From positions 248,001 through 312,000 of the forward strand of contig NZ_JACHDA010000004.1 of the NCBI RefSeq assembly GCF_014207235.1: a DNA stretch of 64,000 nucleotides, given 5' to 3'. This stretch comes from Sphingopyxis sp. JAI128. Its GTDB lineage: Bacteria > Pseudomonadota > Alphaproteobacteria > Sphingomonadales > Sphingomonadaceae. A program made the position numbers and the translations under genes. The first letter of the stretch is position 1. Each line of letters starts with the position of its first letter. The notes beneath the pieces were generated by a model. That model was not told where the DNA came from. It searched no databases and saw only the letters and a list, made by a program, of their open reading frames with translations. Shown here one piece after another: positions 34,551-42,780 of the stretch.

Positions 34551-36169
34551 TCGGCGAGTCCCCGATAGCGCCCGGCCGTGCCCTGCGTCGTTTCGAACTG
34601 ATCCATGAACATTCTTTCCTCCTGCCAGGGGTCTGCTTCCGCTCGCGGCGGCACGTCGAAGATCATCGTGGTGCGCTTCTCCAGATCATAGGGCGTCCAA
34701 TGGGGGATTGGGGGATTGTCGGGATTGCCGCTGCGCGCAAAGGCGATCCAACTGTTCGCCATCGCGTCGGTCATCGCCCGCGTGGCGTCGGTGGGTGGTC
34801 CTGCCAGCCGCGCCCCCGCCGCGACATTGTCAAAAACGAACGGCAGGTCGAGCGAGTGGGGCGTGATGCGGCGTCCGCCTTCGGCCGGGGAGCGCCACGC
34901 GAGCTTGTAGAGCCAGGTCGGTCCCGCCGCCGGTGCGCGTGTCCGGGCTTCGGCCATCAATGTCGCGTCGCGGCCGTAAGCGCGCGCCGAGGCGATGGCG
35001 AAGAAAATTTCCGGCGCCGGCGCATCGGGGTTCGCCTTGCGGAAAATGTCGATCGCGGCCGCCGCCTTGTCGTGCCCGACGAAGCGTCCGATCGCCGCGG
35101 GAAGCAGGGCTTCTGGAAGGTCATAGAGCCGCGGTTCCGCCGCGCCGAGTTGCGCCGACAATTCGGTGCGCGTCGATCCCAGCATCATCGGCTTGGCGGC
35201 GCTCCAGCGCGGGGCGGCGGGAAGAAACGGCTGTTCGGTGAACGTGATCCCGTCGAGCACGGGTTCGAAGCGATAGCCCGCTTCGCCAATCGCCTCGCGC
35301 TGCGCCGCGATCAATTCCTCGACCGGAACCGAAAGCAGCTTTTCCGCCGCGCCGTCCGCATAGCCGAGCTTGGCGAGAAGCAGCCCCGTGAGCCGGTCGG
35401 CCTGCTCGGGCGTCTGAACGAGCAGGTGCGATCCGCTCTGGACGATGCCGCGGGCAAAAAGCCCTTCCGCCGCGGGCGAGGCGTAGCTGAGACTCACCTT
35501 TCGCCCGCCGCCCGATTGACCGAAGATGGTGACATTCTCGGGGTCGCCGCCAAAGGCCGCGATATTCTGCTTCACCCACCGCATCGCCGCGAGCAGGTCG
35601 AGGAAGCCGACATTGCCCGATACCGCATAATCGCTCCCCAACCGCTGGGCCAGGTGGCAATGGCCGAAAACATTAAGCCGGTGGTTGATCGTGGCGACGA
35701 CGACATCGCCGCGCCGCGCCAGATTGGTGCCGTCATACAGCTGCGCCGAACCCGACCCGGCCTCGAACCCTCCGCCGTGGAGCCACAGCATCACCGGACG
35801 CCGACCCGCGTCGGCGCGCGGCGTCCAGATGTTGATCCGCAGGCAATCCTCGCTCATCGGGCCGGGATCGGCGAGCATGGAGCGCACCTGCGGCGCTTGG
35901 TCGCCATAGGTTGTGGCGTCGAAAACGCCGTCCCACGACAGGGGCGGGCGCGGCGCGCGGAATCGGCCGGCTCCGGCGGTGCTCGCGCCATAGCGCAGCC
36001 CCTTGAAGATGGTGACGCCTTCGGACTCGGAGCCTTGGACGATGCCCTGCGCGGTCGTGACGCGCGCGGCGCTGGCGGTGAGGGCGGATGCTATTCGGGG
36101 GATGAGCAGGGTCGAACCCGCGCCTAAAAGCAGCATTCGGCGCGACGGGCGCATCTCTTCTATCATCAT
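34547..36169 (-). CDS. Type-B carboxylesterase, exported
   Basis: This 540-residue esterase starts at ATG 36169, fixed by GGAGAG five bases upstream. The signal RPSRRMLLLGAGSTLLIPRIASAL has a twin-arginine pair. Motifs are FKGLRYGAST, SEDCLRINIWTP, the oxyanion loop LHGGGFEAG (130-138), the nucleophile elbow GQSGGG with Ser219, and the His region PHSLDLPFVFDN. It is divergent from the large TonB receptor gene, with a recognisable promoter at 36225-36253 and the shared operator directly upstream of that promoter. It has the same fold class as the esterases at 29939 and 31729, but sequence identity is clearly partial, so they are old paralogues rather than recent duplicates. Confidence 0.9.
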   Translation of the reverse strand: MMIEEMRPSRRMLLLGAGSTLLIPRIASALTASAARVTTAQGIVQGSESEGVTIFKGLRYGASTAGAGRFRAPRPPLSWDGVFDATTYGDQAPQVRSMLADPGPMSEDCLRINIWTPRADAGRRPVMLWLHGGGFEAGSGSAQLYDGTNLARRGDVVVATINHRLNVFGHCHLAQRLGSDYAVSGNVGFLDLLAAMRWVKQNIAAFGGDPENVTIFGQSGGGRKVSLSYASPAAEGLFARGIVQSGSHLLVQTPEQADRLTGLLLAKLGYADGAAEKLLSVPVEELIAAQREAIGEAGYRFEPVLDGITFTEQPFLPAAPRWSAAKPMMLGSTRTELSAQLGAAEPRLYDLPEALLPAAIGRFVGHDKAAAAIDIFRKANPDAPAPEIFFAIASARAYGRDATLMAEARTRAPAAGPTWLYKLAWRSPAEGGRRITPHSLDLPFVFDNVAAGARLAGPPTDATRAMTDAMANSWIAFARSGNPDNPPIPHWTPYDLEKRTTMIFDVPPRAEADPWQEERMFMDQFETTQGTAGRYRGLAE

Positions 36170-36224
36170 GATATCTCTCCCCAAAATTTGGCGCGGCCTG
36201 TTTTTATGGCCGCATTTTGGGGAA

Positions 36225-36253
36225 ATCCTATCGGACCGCAAGCCGATGTGCAA
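36225..36253 (-). promoter_or_regulatory. Sigma-70-type promoter of the esterase/serine-hydrolase pair
   Basis: On the minus strand, -35 TTGCAC (36253-36248) and -10 TAGGAT (36230-36225) are separated by 17 bases. This leaves a leader of about 50 bases to the ATG at 36169. The shared operator abuts the -35 box. Confidence 0.5.
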
Positions 36254-36275
36254 CTTACAAACAATCTTGACTGTT
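36252..36275. promoter_or_regulatory. Putative operator, copy 2 of the shared esterase-cluster palindrome
   Basis: AACTTAC (36252-36258), one base, then AACAATCTTGACTGTT (36260-36275). Compared with copy 1, the AACAnTC and GAnTGTT half-sites and the AACTTAC flank are identical; only the 'n' and central positions differ. It overlaps the -35 region of the minus-strand promoter and precedes the TonB receptor on the plus strand. Confidence 0.6.
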
Positions 36276-36344
36276 CTTAATATCTCTCGCACATCGCAAT
36301 CACGGAGCCCCTGGAGAGGCGTCCGGAAAACAGGGAGAGATGGG

Positions 36345-39323
36345 ATGACGGGTTATCGCGCCTTATTGCTTTGCAGCGCTTGCATGGGAGTGGCCGTGCA
36401 TCCGGCCTGGGCCCAGGAAATCGTCCCCGAGGTTCAGGGGACCGAGGCGGTCAGCGACGAAGCGATCGTCGTGACCGGATCGCGCATCGCGCGCCGCGAC
36501 TTCACCGCCGAAAGCCCGATCACCACGATCAGCGAGGAATTCATCGAGGATTCGGGGCCCGCGACGATCGAACAGTCGCTGAATGCGCTTCCTCAGTTCC
36601 AGGCAACGCAAAATGGCCAGACGTCGGCCGTGGGCGGCTCGGGCGCAGGCTCGTCGGGCGGCCGCGCCAACGCCAACCTTCGCGGCCTGGGGGCCGCACG
36701 CACGCTTGTTCTGTTCGATGGCCGGCGGCTCCAGCCCTCCGATACGTCGGGGGCGATCGACCTTAACACCATCGCGCCCGCCCTCATCTCGCGCGTCGAG
36801 GTCATCACCGGCGGCGCTTCGGCGGTCTATGGGTCCGACGCGATCGCCGGGGTCGTCAATTTCAAGTTCAACGACCGTTTCCGCGGGCTCGAATTGCAGG
36901 CCGACGCCGGAATATCCGACCTGGGCGATGCTGCGACCTACGGCGGATCGGTGACCTGGGGCGGCGGTTTCGCCGACGACCGGGCGCGGCTCTTCCTGTC
37001 GGCATCCTATCTTCAGCGCGACACGGCGTCGCAAAACGCCCGCCGCTTCTTCGACAATGAAAACGGTACGTCCACACCGACCAGCGGCCTGATCATCCAG
37101 GTCGGCGCGAACCCGTTCGGCTTCGGGTCGCCGGCCAATGTCGCCGCCTATCGCAGCCTGTTTCGCGACAGCTATGGTACTGCGCTTCCGCCGACGTCGA
37201 GCAGCTTCCTTCTGAACTCCGACCGCACGCTTATCGGCCGCACGGGGGCGATCAACCTGCGTGACAGGGCCAGCACCGGCTATCTGGTGTCGGATAATGT
37301 CGTGCGACAGCGATCGCTTCTCGATTCGACGGTGCAATTGCCGCTCAAGCGCTATACCGGCTTCGCCCGCGGCGAATTCGACATTTCGGATGGCGTCACC
37401 GCCTATGCGCAGGTCAATTACGCGACCTACAAGGCCGAACAGCAGGCGAGCGTCGGCGTGACCCAGTCGGTGGTGCAGCCGATCATGATCCGCGCCGACA
37501 ATCCGTTTATCACGGGCGATTTGCGCACCCTCGTCAACGCGCGCCCCAATCCCAACGCGCCGATCACCTATTATTTCAATGGCGGCCGGATCGGGCGCCT
37601 GCGCGTCGAGGAAGATTATGACGTCTATCAGCTGCTCGGCGGGTTCAAGGGCTCGCTCGGCGGATCGCTGCGCTATGACATCTATGCCAGCTATGGCGAG
37701 ACCGATCAGGGATCGACGTCGCATAATCAGGTCAGCCGGTCGCGCTTCAACGCGGTCGTGAACGCCGCTGACGGCGGCGCCAGCCTCTGCGCCGGCGGCT
37801 ATGATCCGTTCGGCTTTTCCGACACATCGAAATCCTGTCAGGATTATCTGACCTTCAGCACCACCAACCGCTATCATTATAGCCAGACGGTGCTGCAGGG
37901 GAATCTGACCGGCGAATTGTTCGACCTGCCGGGCGGCGCGGCGGGCTTTGCCGTGGGCGCTGAATATCGCAAGAACAGCTACACCGCCGATATAGATCCG
38001 CGCAACAGCCCGACGCCGACGGCGACCCCCGGCGTGACGACCGCACCCGAAGCGCTCGGCACCGCGGGTGCACTGTCGTCGGGCGGCTCGATATCGGTGA
38101 AGGAAATTTATGGCGAACTGCTGTTCCCCATCCTTAGCGACCGACCGTTTTTCGAGCAGCTCGATGTCAACCTCGCCTATCGCTATTCGGATTACGACCG
38201 GATCGGCGGCGTTCACACCTACAAGGCGAGCGCCAACTGGTCGCCGGTACGCGGGCTAAGCATCCGCGGCGGCTATTCGCGCGCGATCCGGGCGCCAAGC
38301 CTCGGCGATCTCTTCTCGCCGAAATCGGGCGCGACTGGCGTGATCGGTCTCGCCTCGGCGGGCGGCGGTGATCCGTGCGACGTCAATGGTCGCGCCCGAA
38401 AGGGCGAGATCGAAGGCGTGGATCCGGCGCAGGTGCGCGCATTGTGTATTGCGCAAGGCGTGCCGGCCAACCTCGTCGATGGTTACAGCTATTCGGGCTC
38501 GGCGAACGCCGCCTTCCGTGTCGGCAATCCTGACCTGAAAGAGGAAACCGCGGACAGCTACACCATCGGTGCGGTGTTCCAGCCGGACTTCATGCGCCCG
38601 GCATTCCGCAATTTCTCCGTCTCGGTCGATTATTACACGATCAGCGTCGATGACGCGATCGGCTATGTCACCAGCCCGATCGCGCTCCAGCAATGCTTCA
38701 ACTTCACCGGCGAGAATGCCGGCTATGATGCGAATAATTTCTATTGCGGGCTGGTTCAGCGCGATGCGTCGGGTATCCTCGCTTCGATCGACGAACCCTT
38801 GTTCAATCTTGCCAAATACAAGGTGTCGGGCCTCGACTTCCAACTCGACGCCGCGATCGACGTCCGGGGCTTCGGCACGCTTTCGTTCAATAGCGCAGTG
38901 ACTTATGTCCTCGACTACAAGATCCAGTCGGTCGCGACGGAGCCCACCTATGATTATGCCGGGACGATTGGCAATGCGCAGATCGATGGATTTTCGTCGA
39001 CACACCCCGCATGGAAACATGTGACGACGCTTGGTCTGTCGGGCGACACCGGTTCTCTGTCGCTTCGCTGGCGTTATCTCGGCAAGATGAGCAACTCTTC
39101 GAATGTCGCGACCCCGGACGGCACCGCGAGCGGCGTGCCCGCGGTTAGCTATTTCGACCTGATCGGGCGGCTCAAGGTGAATGAGGGCTTCGAGCTCCGC
39201 GGCGGCGTCACGAATCTCACCGACAAGCAGCCACCTGAATTCGGCGGACCGTCGGTTACCCCGACATCGACCTACGACGTGATCGGCCGACGCTATTTCA
39301 TCGGCGCAACAGCGCGCTTTTGA
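36345..39323 (+). CDS. TonB-dependent outer-membrane receptor of the esterase cluster
   Basis: This 992-residue receptor has a signal peptide ending PAWAQE, then SDEAIVVTGSRIARRDFTAESPITT (TonB-box region). The plug has ATIEQSLNALPQFQ, RGLGAARTLVLFDGRRL and VEVITGGASAVYGSDAIAGVVNF. A long barrel ends GRRYFIGATARF, with terminal Phe. This is the N-terminally compact 'GSRIxR' subclass abundant in sphingomonads. The start at 36345 follows AGGGAGAG. Its placement among exported hydrolases suggests that it brings the intact ester compound into the periplasm for cleavage there. Confidence 0.93.
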   Translation: MTGYRALLLCSACMGVAVHPAWAQEIVPEVQGTEAVSDEAIVVTGSRIARRDFTAESPITTISEEFIEDSGPATIEQSLNALPQFQATQNGQTSAVGGSGAGSSGGRANANLRGLGAARTLVLFDGRRLQPSDTSGAIDLNTIAPALISRVEVITGGASAVYGSDAIAGVVNFKFNDRFRGLELQADAGISDLGDAATYGGSVTWGGGFADDRARLFLSASYLQRDTASQNARRFFDNENGTSTPTSGLIIQVGANPFGFGSPANVAAYRSLFRDSYGTALPPTSSSFLLNSDRTLIGRTGAINLRDRASTGYLVSDNVVRQRSLLDSTVQLPLKRYTGFARGEFDISDGVTAYAQVNYATYKAEQQASVGVTQSVVQPIMIRADNPFITGDLRTLVNARPNPNAPITYYFNGGRIGRLRVEEDYDVYQLLGGFKGSLGGSLRYDIYASYGETDQGSTSHNQVSRSRFNAVVNAADGGASLCAGGYDPFGFSDTSKSCQDYLTFSTTNRYHYSQTVLQGNLTGELFDLPGGAAGFAVGAEYRKNSYTADIDPRNSPTPTATPGVTTAPEALGTAGALSSGGSISVKEIYGELLFPILSDRPFFEQLDVNLAYRYSDYDRIGGVHTYKASANWSPVRGLSIRGGYSRAIRAPSLGDLFSPKSGATGVIGLASAGGGDPCDVNGRARKGEIEGVDPAQVRALCIAQGVPANLVDGYSYSGSANAAFRVGNPDLKEETADSYTIGAVFQPDFMRPAFRNFSVSVDYYTISVDDAIGYVTSPIALQQCFNFTGENAGYDANNFYCGLVQRDASGILASIDEPLFNLAKYKVSGLDFQLDAAIDVRGFGTLSFNSAVTYVLDYKIQSVATEPTYDYAGTIGNAQIDGFSSTHPAWKHVTTLGLSGDTGSLSLRWRYLGKMSNSSNVATPDGTASGVPAVSYFDLIGRLKVNEGFELRGGVTNLTDKQPPEFGGPSVTPTSTYDVIGRRYFIGATARF

Positions 39324-39389
39324 TGGAAAGGGGGGGGGCGGGAGGCGGCGTGTTCAACGCTTTGATCGAACGTCGCGCTGTGGCATGGA

Positions 39390-40070
39390 ATGACGATGTT
39401 GGACACACCGAACGCTTCCCGAACCCAAGAGGGTGATAAGGCTCAGCCTCGCCGCCGTCGCAGCCAGGCGGAACGCACGGAAGAGACACGCCGCCGCGCG
39501 ATCGATGCGGCTATCCGATGCCTGTCGCGCGACGGCTATACCGCGACGACCACCATCCGCGTGGCCGAAGAGGCGAAGATCAGCCGCGGCGGCATGCTGC
39601 ACCATTTCCCAACCAAAACCGACCTGATCGTTGCCGTGGCCGAAGATGTCAGCCGCCGCCTCCACGAACAGCGCAAGGCCCGGCTGATGGAGGTTCAGAG
39701 CGGCATCGAACGCTTTCGCGCATTGACGGGGGCAACGTGGGAAACCTCGCAGGGAGCCGAGGAAATGACGCTGCTCGAAATCATGATGGCATCGCGCGGG
39801 GACGCTGAACTGGCAGGCCGCCTTCCCGATGTCGCGCAGCGTCTCGACGATTATCAATATGACGGCACGCTACGCATCGCCAAGTCCGCCGGCATTACCA
39901 CCGAGCCGCTCGTCAAGGCGATGCACACACTCCACCAGGCCGCGATGCGCGGACTGGCGATCGAGCTGCTTTTTGCAAAGGACAGAGCGGACGTCGAGGC
40001 CGCGTATGACTTACTTCGGTGGTACAAGGATCGGGTGATCGAGCGAATGCAGGCGGAGTCCGCCGGTTAG
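39390..40070 (+). CDS. TetR-family transcriptional regulator
   Basis: This 226-residue protein has an Arg-rich lead (QPRRRRSQAERTEETRR) and then a TetR helix-turn-helix: AIDAAIRCLSRDGYTATTT, IRVAEEAKISRGGMLHHFPTKTDL. The C-terminal ligand domain is of the 'HxxHF-type' group (HTLHQAAMRGLAIEL). It lies 66 bases after the receptor gene in the same direction and is the only regulator in the cluster, so it is the likely binder of the palindromes at 31619 and 36252. ATG at 39390 or 39396 may be the start. Confidence 0.88.
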   Translation: MTMLDTPNASRTQEGDKAQPRRRRSQAERTEETRRRAIDAAIRCLSRDGYTATTTIRVAEEAKISRGGMLHHFPTKTDLIVAVAEDVSRRLHEQRKARLMEVQSGIERFRALTGATWETSQGAEEMTLLEIMMASRGDAELAGRLPDVAQRLDDYQYDGTLRIAKSAGITTEPLVKAMHTLHQAAMRGLAIELLFAKDRADVEAAYDLLRWYKDRVIERMQAESAG

Positions 40071-40233
40071 GCGCTCGCGGCAGCGCTTCGACACGCCTTG
40101 CATGCAGATGTTCGAGGAGCCGAGGGCCGGGGCCCCGACCGCGCTCTGCGTGGGGCGTCGAAGAACATTGAGACGTTCCGGGCGTCAGAGCTTCGCTCCG
40201 TTTAAGCTGTCAGTCTCCTCGCGGCCACCCTCG

Positions 40234-41136
40234 TTAATCCCTTTTCGCCATTTCGCGCGCCAGCGATAAGAATGCGGAAAGGCCGGCTGAAGGGTGACGC
40301 CTCCCTGGGTAATATAGGCAAAGCCCGGGGAAGGGCGGCGTCCAGTCTTCGAGCAGGCGGACCAGCCTGCCTTCCTTGATATCGGCGATAACATCCTGTT
40401 CGAAAAAGAAACCAATGCCGAGGCCTGCCCGGACGGCGGCGCGCGATAACGGAAGATCATCGAAGGTCATGTGACCGCTCACCTCGACCTGGGCCGTGTC
40501 GCCGTCCTTCTCGAAATGCCAGCGGTAGAGCGAACCATCGGGGAGGCGGACGCGTATGCAGGCGTGGCTGAGCAAATCGGTCGGCACCAGCGGTCGCGAT
40601 CGTGCCGCCAGATAGGAGGGCGAGGCGACTACGGCAAAGCGCTGGTGCTCGCCGAGCGAAAGCGCGATCATCTCGGATGGCACCAGTGACGCGACGCGAA
40701 CACCGAGGTCGAAGCCTTCGGCAACGATGTCGCGCAACTGTCCTTCAGTCACCAGATCGAGATGCATGTCCGGATAGCGGCGGGAATATTCCAGAAGAAG
40801 ATTCGTGAAGACGGGCGAGCGGGCGGCGAAGGGCGGGGCGTTGATGCGCAGTGTGCCTGCTGGCGTTGCGCGGCGTTCGCGGACGATTTCGATGGTTTCG
40901 CGTACATCCTGAAGCGAGGGGCCGATGCGGTCGACGAAGACCCGTCCCGCGTCGGTCAATGCGACGCTTCGCGTCGTACGGTTGAACAGGCGCACGCCCA
41001 GCTCGGCTTCGATCCGCGCGATCATGTGGCTGAGCGCGGTCGTTGACATCCCGAGATCGATGGCTGCCTGCCTGAAGGATGCGCGCCGCGCGACAGCCAG
41101 CACAGCGTCGAAATCTCGCAGCGCCAATCGTGACAT
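40234..41136 (-). CDS. LysR-family transcriptional regulator
   Basis: This 300-residue protein has the LysR winged helix at the N-terminus: [35 protein letters not shown], then [15 protein letters not shown]. The effector domain (about 90-295) follows, with [18 protein letters not shown] and DLGVRV. It is of the CrgA/DsdC-like group common next to the oxidoreductases they control. It is divergent from the SnoaL-like/SDR gene pair across about 100 bases containing an inverted repeat, so it probably controls that pair and itself. Confidence 0.9.
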   Translation of the reverse strand: MSRLALRDFDAVLAVARRASFRQAAIDLGMSTTALSHMIARIEAELGVRLFNRTTRSVALTDAGRVFVDRIGPSLQDVRETIEIVRERRATPAGTLRINAPPFAARSPVFTNLLLEYSRRYPDMHLDLVTEGQLRDIVAEGFDLGVRVASLVPSEMIALSLGEHQRFAVVASPSYLAARSRPLVPTDLLSHACIRVRLPDGSLYRWHFEKDGDTAQVEVSGHMTFDDLPLSRAAVRAGLGIGFFFEQDVIADIKEGRLVRLLEDWTPPFPGLCLYYPGRRHPSAGLSAFLSLAREMAKRD

Positions 41137-41172
41137 TATCCCGGATCCTTCATTGCCTCATCCACGATTGAC

Positions 41173-41191
41173 CCACTTCTTAGAATAGTGG
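41173..41191. promoter_or_regulatory. Inverted repeat in the LysR/SDR divergent region
   Basis: CCACT (41173-41177), nine bases, AGTGG (41187-41191). It lies 37 bases upstream of the LysR start and 44 bases before the SnoaL-like ATG. The size and spacing are compatible with a LysR recognition site, although it is not a textbook T-N11-A core. Confidence 0.45.
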
Positions 41192-41235
41192 CCGATCCCT
41201 AATATCGAGGCAAGCCAAACCGAAGGAGACACGTC

Positions 41236-41610
41236 ATGCGGACCAGTGCCCACGCCGATCAGGGCAGCGACGCCGACGCGCTCGTCAGGTCGTTACCCAA
41301 ACCCGTCGCCGACTATATCCAGGCCAACGCGCGTCTGGATGTAGACGGCATGCTGAAACCCTTCGCGTCCGATGCGGTTCTTTATGACATCGGGCGCCGC
41401 TATGAGGGCCACGCCGAACTTAGAAATTTGTTCGAAAAGGAAGTCGTGGCCGTGAAGGCGATCTTCACGCCGGAACGTGTCCGCTGGGAACAGGTCAAGC
41501 TCGTGCTCGAAGGACCTGCCCATGGTGACTTCAAGGGAAGCCCGATCCGTTTCATTTATGGCTTCACGCTCGAAAACGACGCCATCAGGACGCTGGAGAT
41601 CACGCTATGA
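41236..41610 (+). CDS. SnoaL-like/nuclear transport factor 2-family protein
   Basis: This 124-residue cone-fold protein has VADYIQANARLDVDGMLKPFASDAVLYDIGRRYEGHAELRN, the typical N-terminal helices and first strands of SnoaL-like small domains, and ends FTLENDAIRTLEITL. Family members are small isomerases, hydrolases or binding proteins. AAGGAG precedes the ATG. The stop overlaps the following SDR start by ATGA, so both form one operon under the divergent LysR regulator. Confidence 0.8.
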   Translation: MRTSAHADQGSDADALVRSLPKPVADYIQANARLDVDGMLKPFASDAVLYDIGRRYEGHAELRNLFEKEVVAVKAIFTPERVRWEQVKLVLEGPAHGDFKGSPIRFIYGFTLENDAIRTLEITL

Positions 41611-42395
41611 GCATCCAGGCTGATCCATCCGAGTTTATGGGCAAGCGCGTGGTCGTCAGTGGCGGCACCAAGGGGCTTGGCCGCGCGACCGTTGATCGCT
41701 TCCTAGCGGGCGGCGCGCAGGTGGTCACAGCCGCCCGCGGAAACCCCGAGCCCATCGGCGGTGTCGAGTTCGTCCGGGCGGACCTCGCGACGGCCGAGGG
41801 GGGAGAAATGCTGGCGGCAGCGGCGCTCGCGCGCATGGGCGGCGTCGATATCCTCGCCCATGTGATCGGAGGCTCGTCCTCTCCGGGAGGAGGCTTTGCC
41901 GCCCTGGCGGACGAGCACTGGCTCGCCGAGCTGAATCTGAACCTTATGGCTACCGTCCGCCTCGACCGCCTCCTCGTTCCGCAGATGATTGAGCGTGGCT
42001 CGGGCGCGGTGGTGCACGTCACGTCCATCCAGTCGATCCTGCCCCTTCCCGAATCGACCACCGCCTATGCCGCCGCCAAGGCCGCGCTCCGGACATACAG
42101 CAAGTCGATTTCGAAGGAGCTCGGGCCGAAGGGCGTGCGGGTCAACAGCGTCTCCCCCGGCTGGATCATGACAGAGGCGTCCGTTCGCATGCTCGAGCGT
42201 TTGCGGGCTGCCAATGGCGGCACGATCGAGGATGCGCGGCAAGTTGTACTCGATGGGCTGGGCGGGATACCGATCGGGCGTCCGGCGGAGCCCCATGAGG
42301 TCGCCGATCTCATCGCCTATCTGGCGTCCGATCGCGCAGCTGCGATCCACGGCGCCGAGTTCGTGATCGACGGCGGCACCGTCCGAACCATCTGA
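41607..42395 (+). CDS. Short-chain dehydrogenase/reductase
   Basis: This 262-residue NAD(P)-dependent SDR has the cofactor motif VSGGTKGLGRAT (TGxxxGxG variant) in the first 25 residues, HVIGGSSS in place of the NNAG region, a catalytic Ser region TSIQSILPLPEST, catalytic YAAAK, and the C-terminal EVADLIAYLASDRAAAIHGAEFVIDGG. It oxidises or reduces an alcohol or ketone of unknown identity. It is co-transcribed with the SnoaL-like gene. Pairing an SDR with an NTF2-like protein under LysR control is common in small detoxification or catabolic operons. Confidence 0.9.
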   Translation: MSIQADPSEFMGKRVVVSGGTKGLGRATVDRFLAGGAQVVTAARGNPEPIGGVEFVRADLATAEGGEMLAAAALARMGGVDILAHVIGGSSSPGGGFAALADEHWLAELNLNLMATVRLDRLLVPQMIERGSGAVVHVTSIQSILPLPESTTAYAAAKAALRTYSKSISKELGPKGVRVNSVSPGWIMTEASVRMLERLRAANGGTIEDARQVVLDGLGGIPIGRPAEPHEVADLIAYLASDRAAAIHGAEFVIDGGTVRTI

Positions 42396-42780
42396 GGTCT
42401 CTACCCCGATGTTCGCAATTCGTTGCGGGCGGCGGGAAACCGCGAGCTTCGGTCACGAGTGGAATCAACCGGAAGTTCAATCGTTTTAATTCGCCCGGAT
42501 GAACTTACTCGACGACTATGTTCGCGCGCTGATTGCATTTCCTGTTAGTCTTGGCCCAAGGAACAAGTTTAAACGGGCGATGCGGCGAACGACCGCTATG
42601 GGACGCTTGCAAAGCAAAAGCGACCGATCCGTAAACCGGCCATAAGAGGGAATAGTCTTTTAGTGGTCCGCGCGACCGCTCTGGACAACCGAGTCGAAGT
42701 TCATCAATGAGATGATATCATATATCGTGATTCGGCCGCTCGGAAGGTGGGCGGAGCGAAGTTGGCTGATGGGGGAATGA
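42396..42780 (+). other. 385-base intergenic leader before the TonB receptor/ABC cassette
   Basis: No convincing gene is seen here. The stretch is less GC-rich than its neighbours in parts (around 42480-42560 and 42640-42730) and contains AATTCGTTGCG-type short repeats, but I could not identify a Fur box, a cobalamin riboswitch core or a strong terminator. It should contain the promoter of the import cassette. Confidence 0.4.

Noticed and set aside
28449..40070. Identification as the fumonisin (fum) degradation cluster
   Set aside because: The receptor-plus-carboxylesterase layout is similar, but the deaminating aminotransferase and the other fum enzymes are absent and extra hydrolases are present. 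The specific substrate call is not supported.
42396..42780. Cobalamin riboswitch upstream of the siderophore-type receptor
   Set aside because: No B12-box-like core or surrounding conserved helices could be recognised in the leader.
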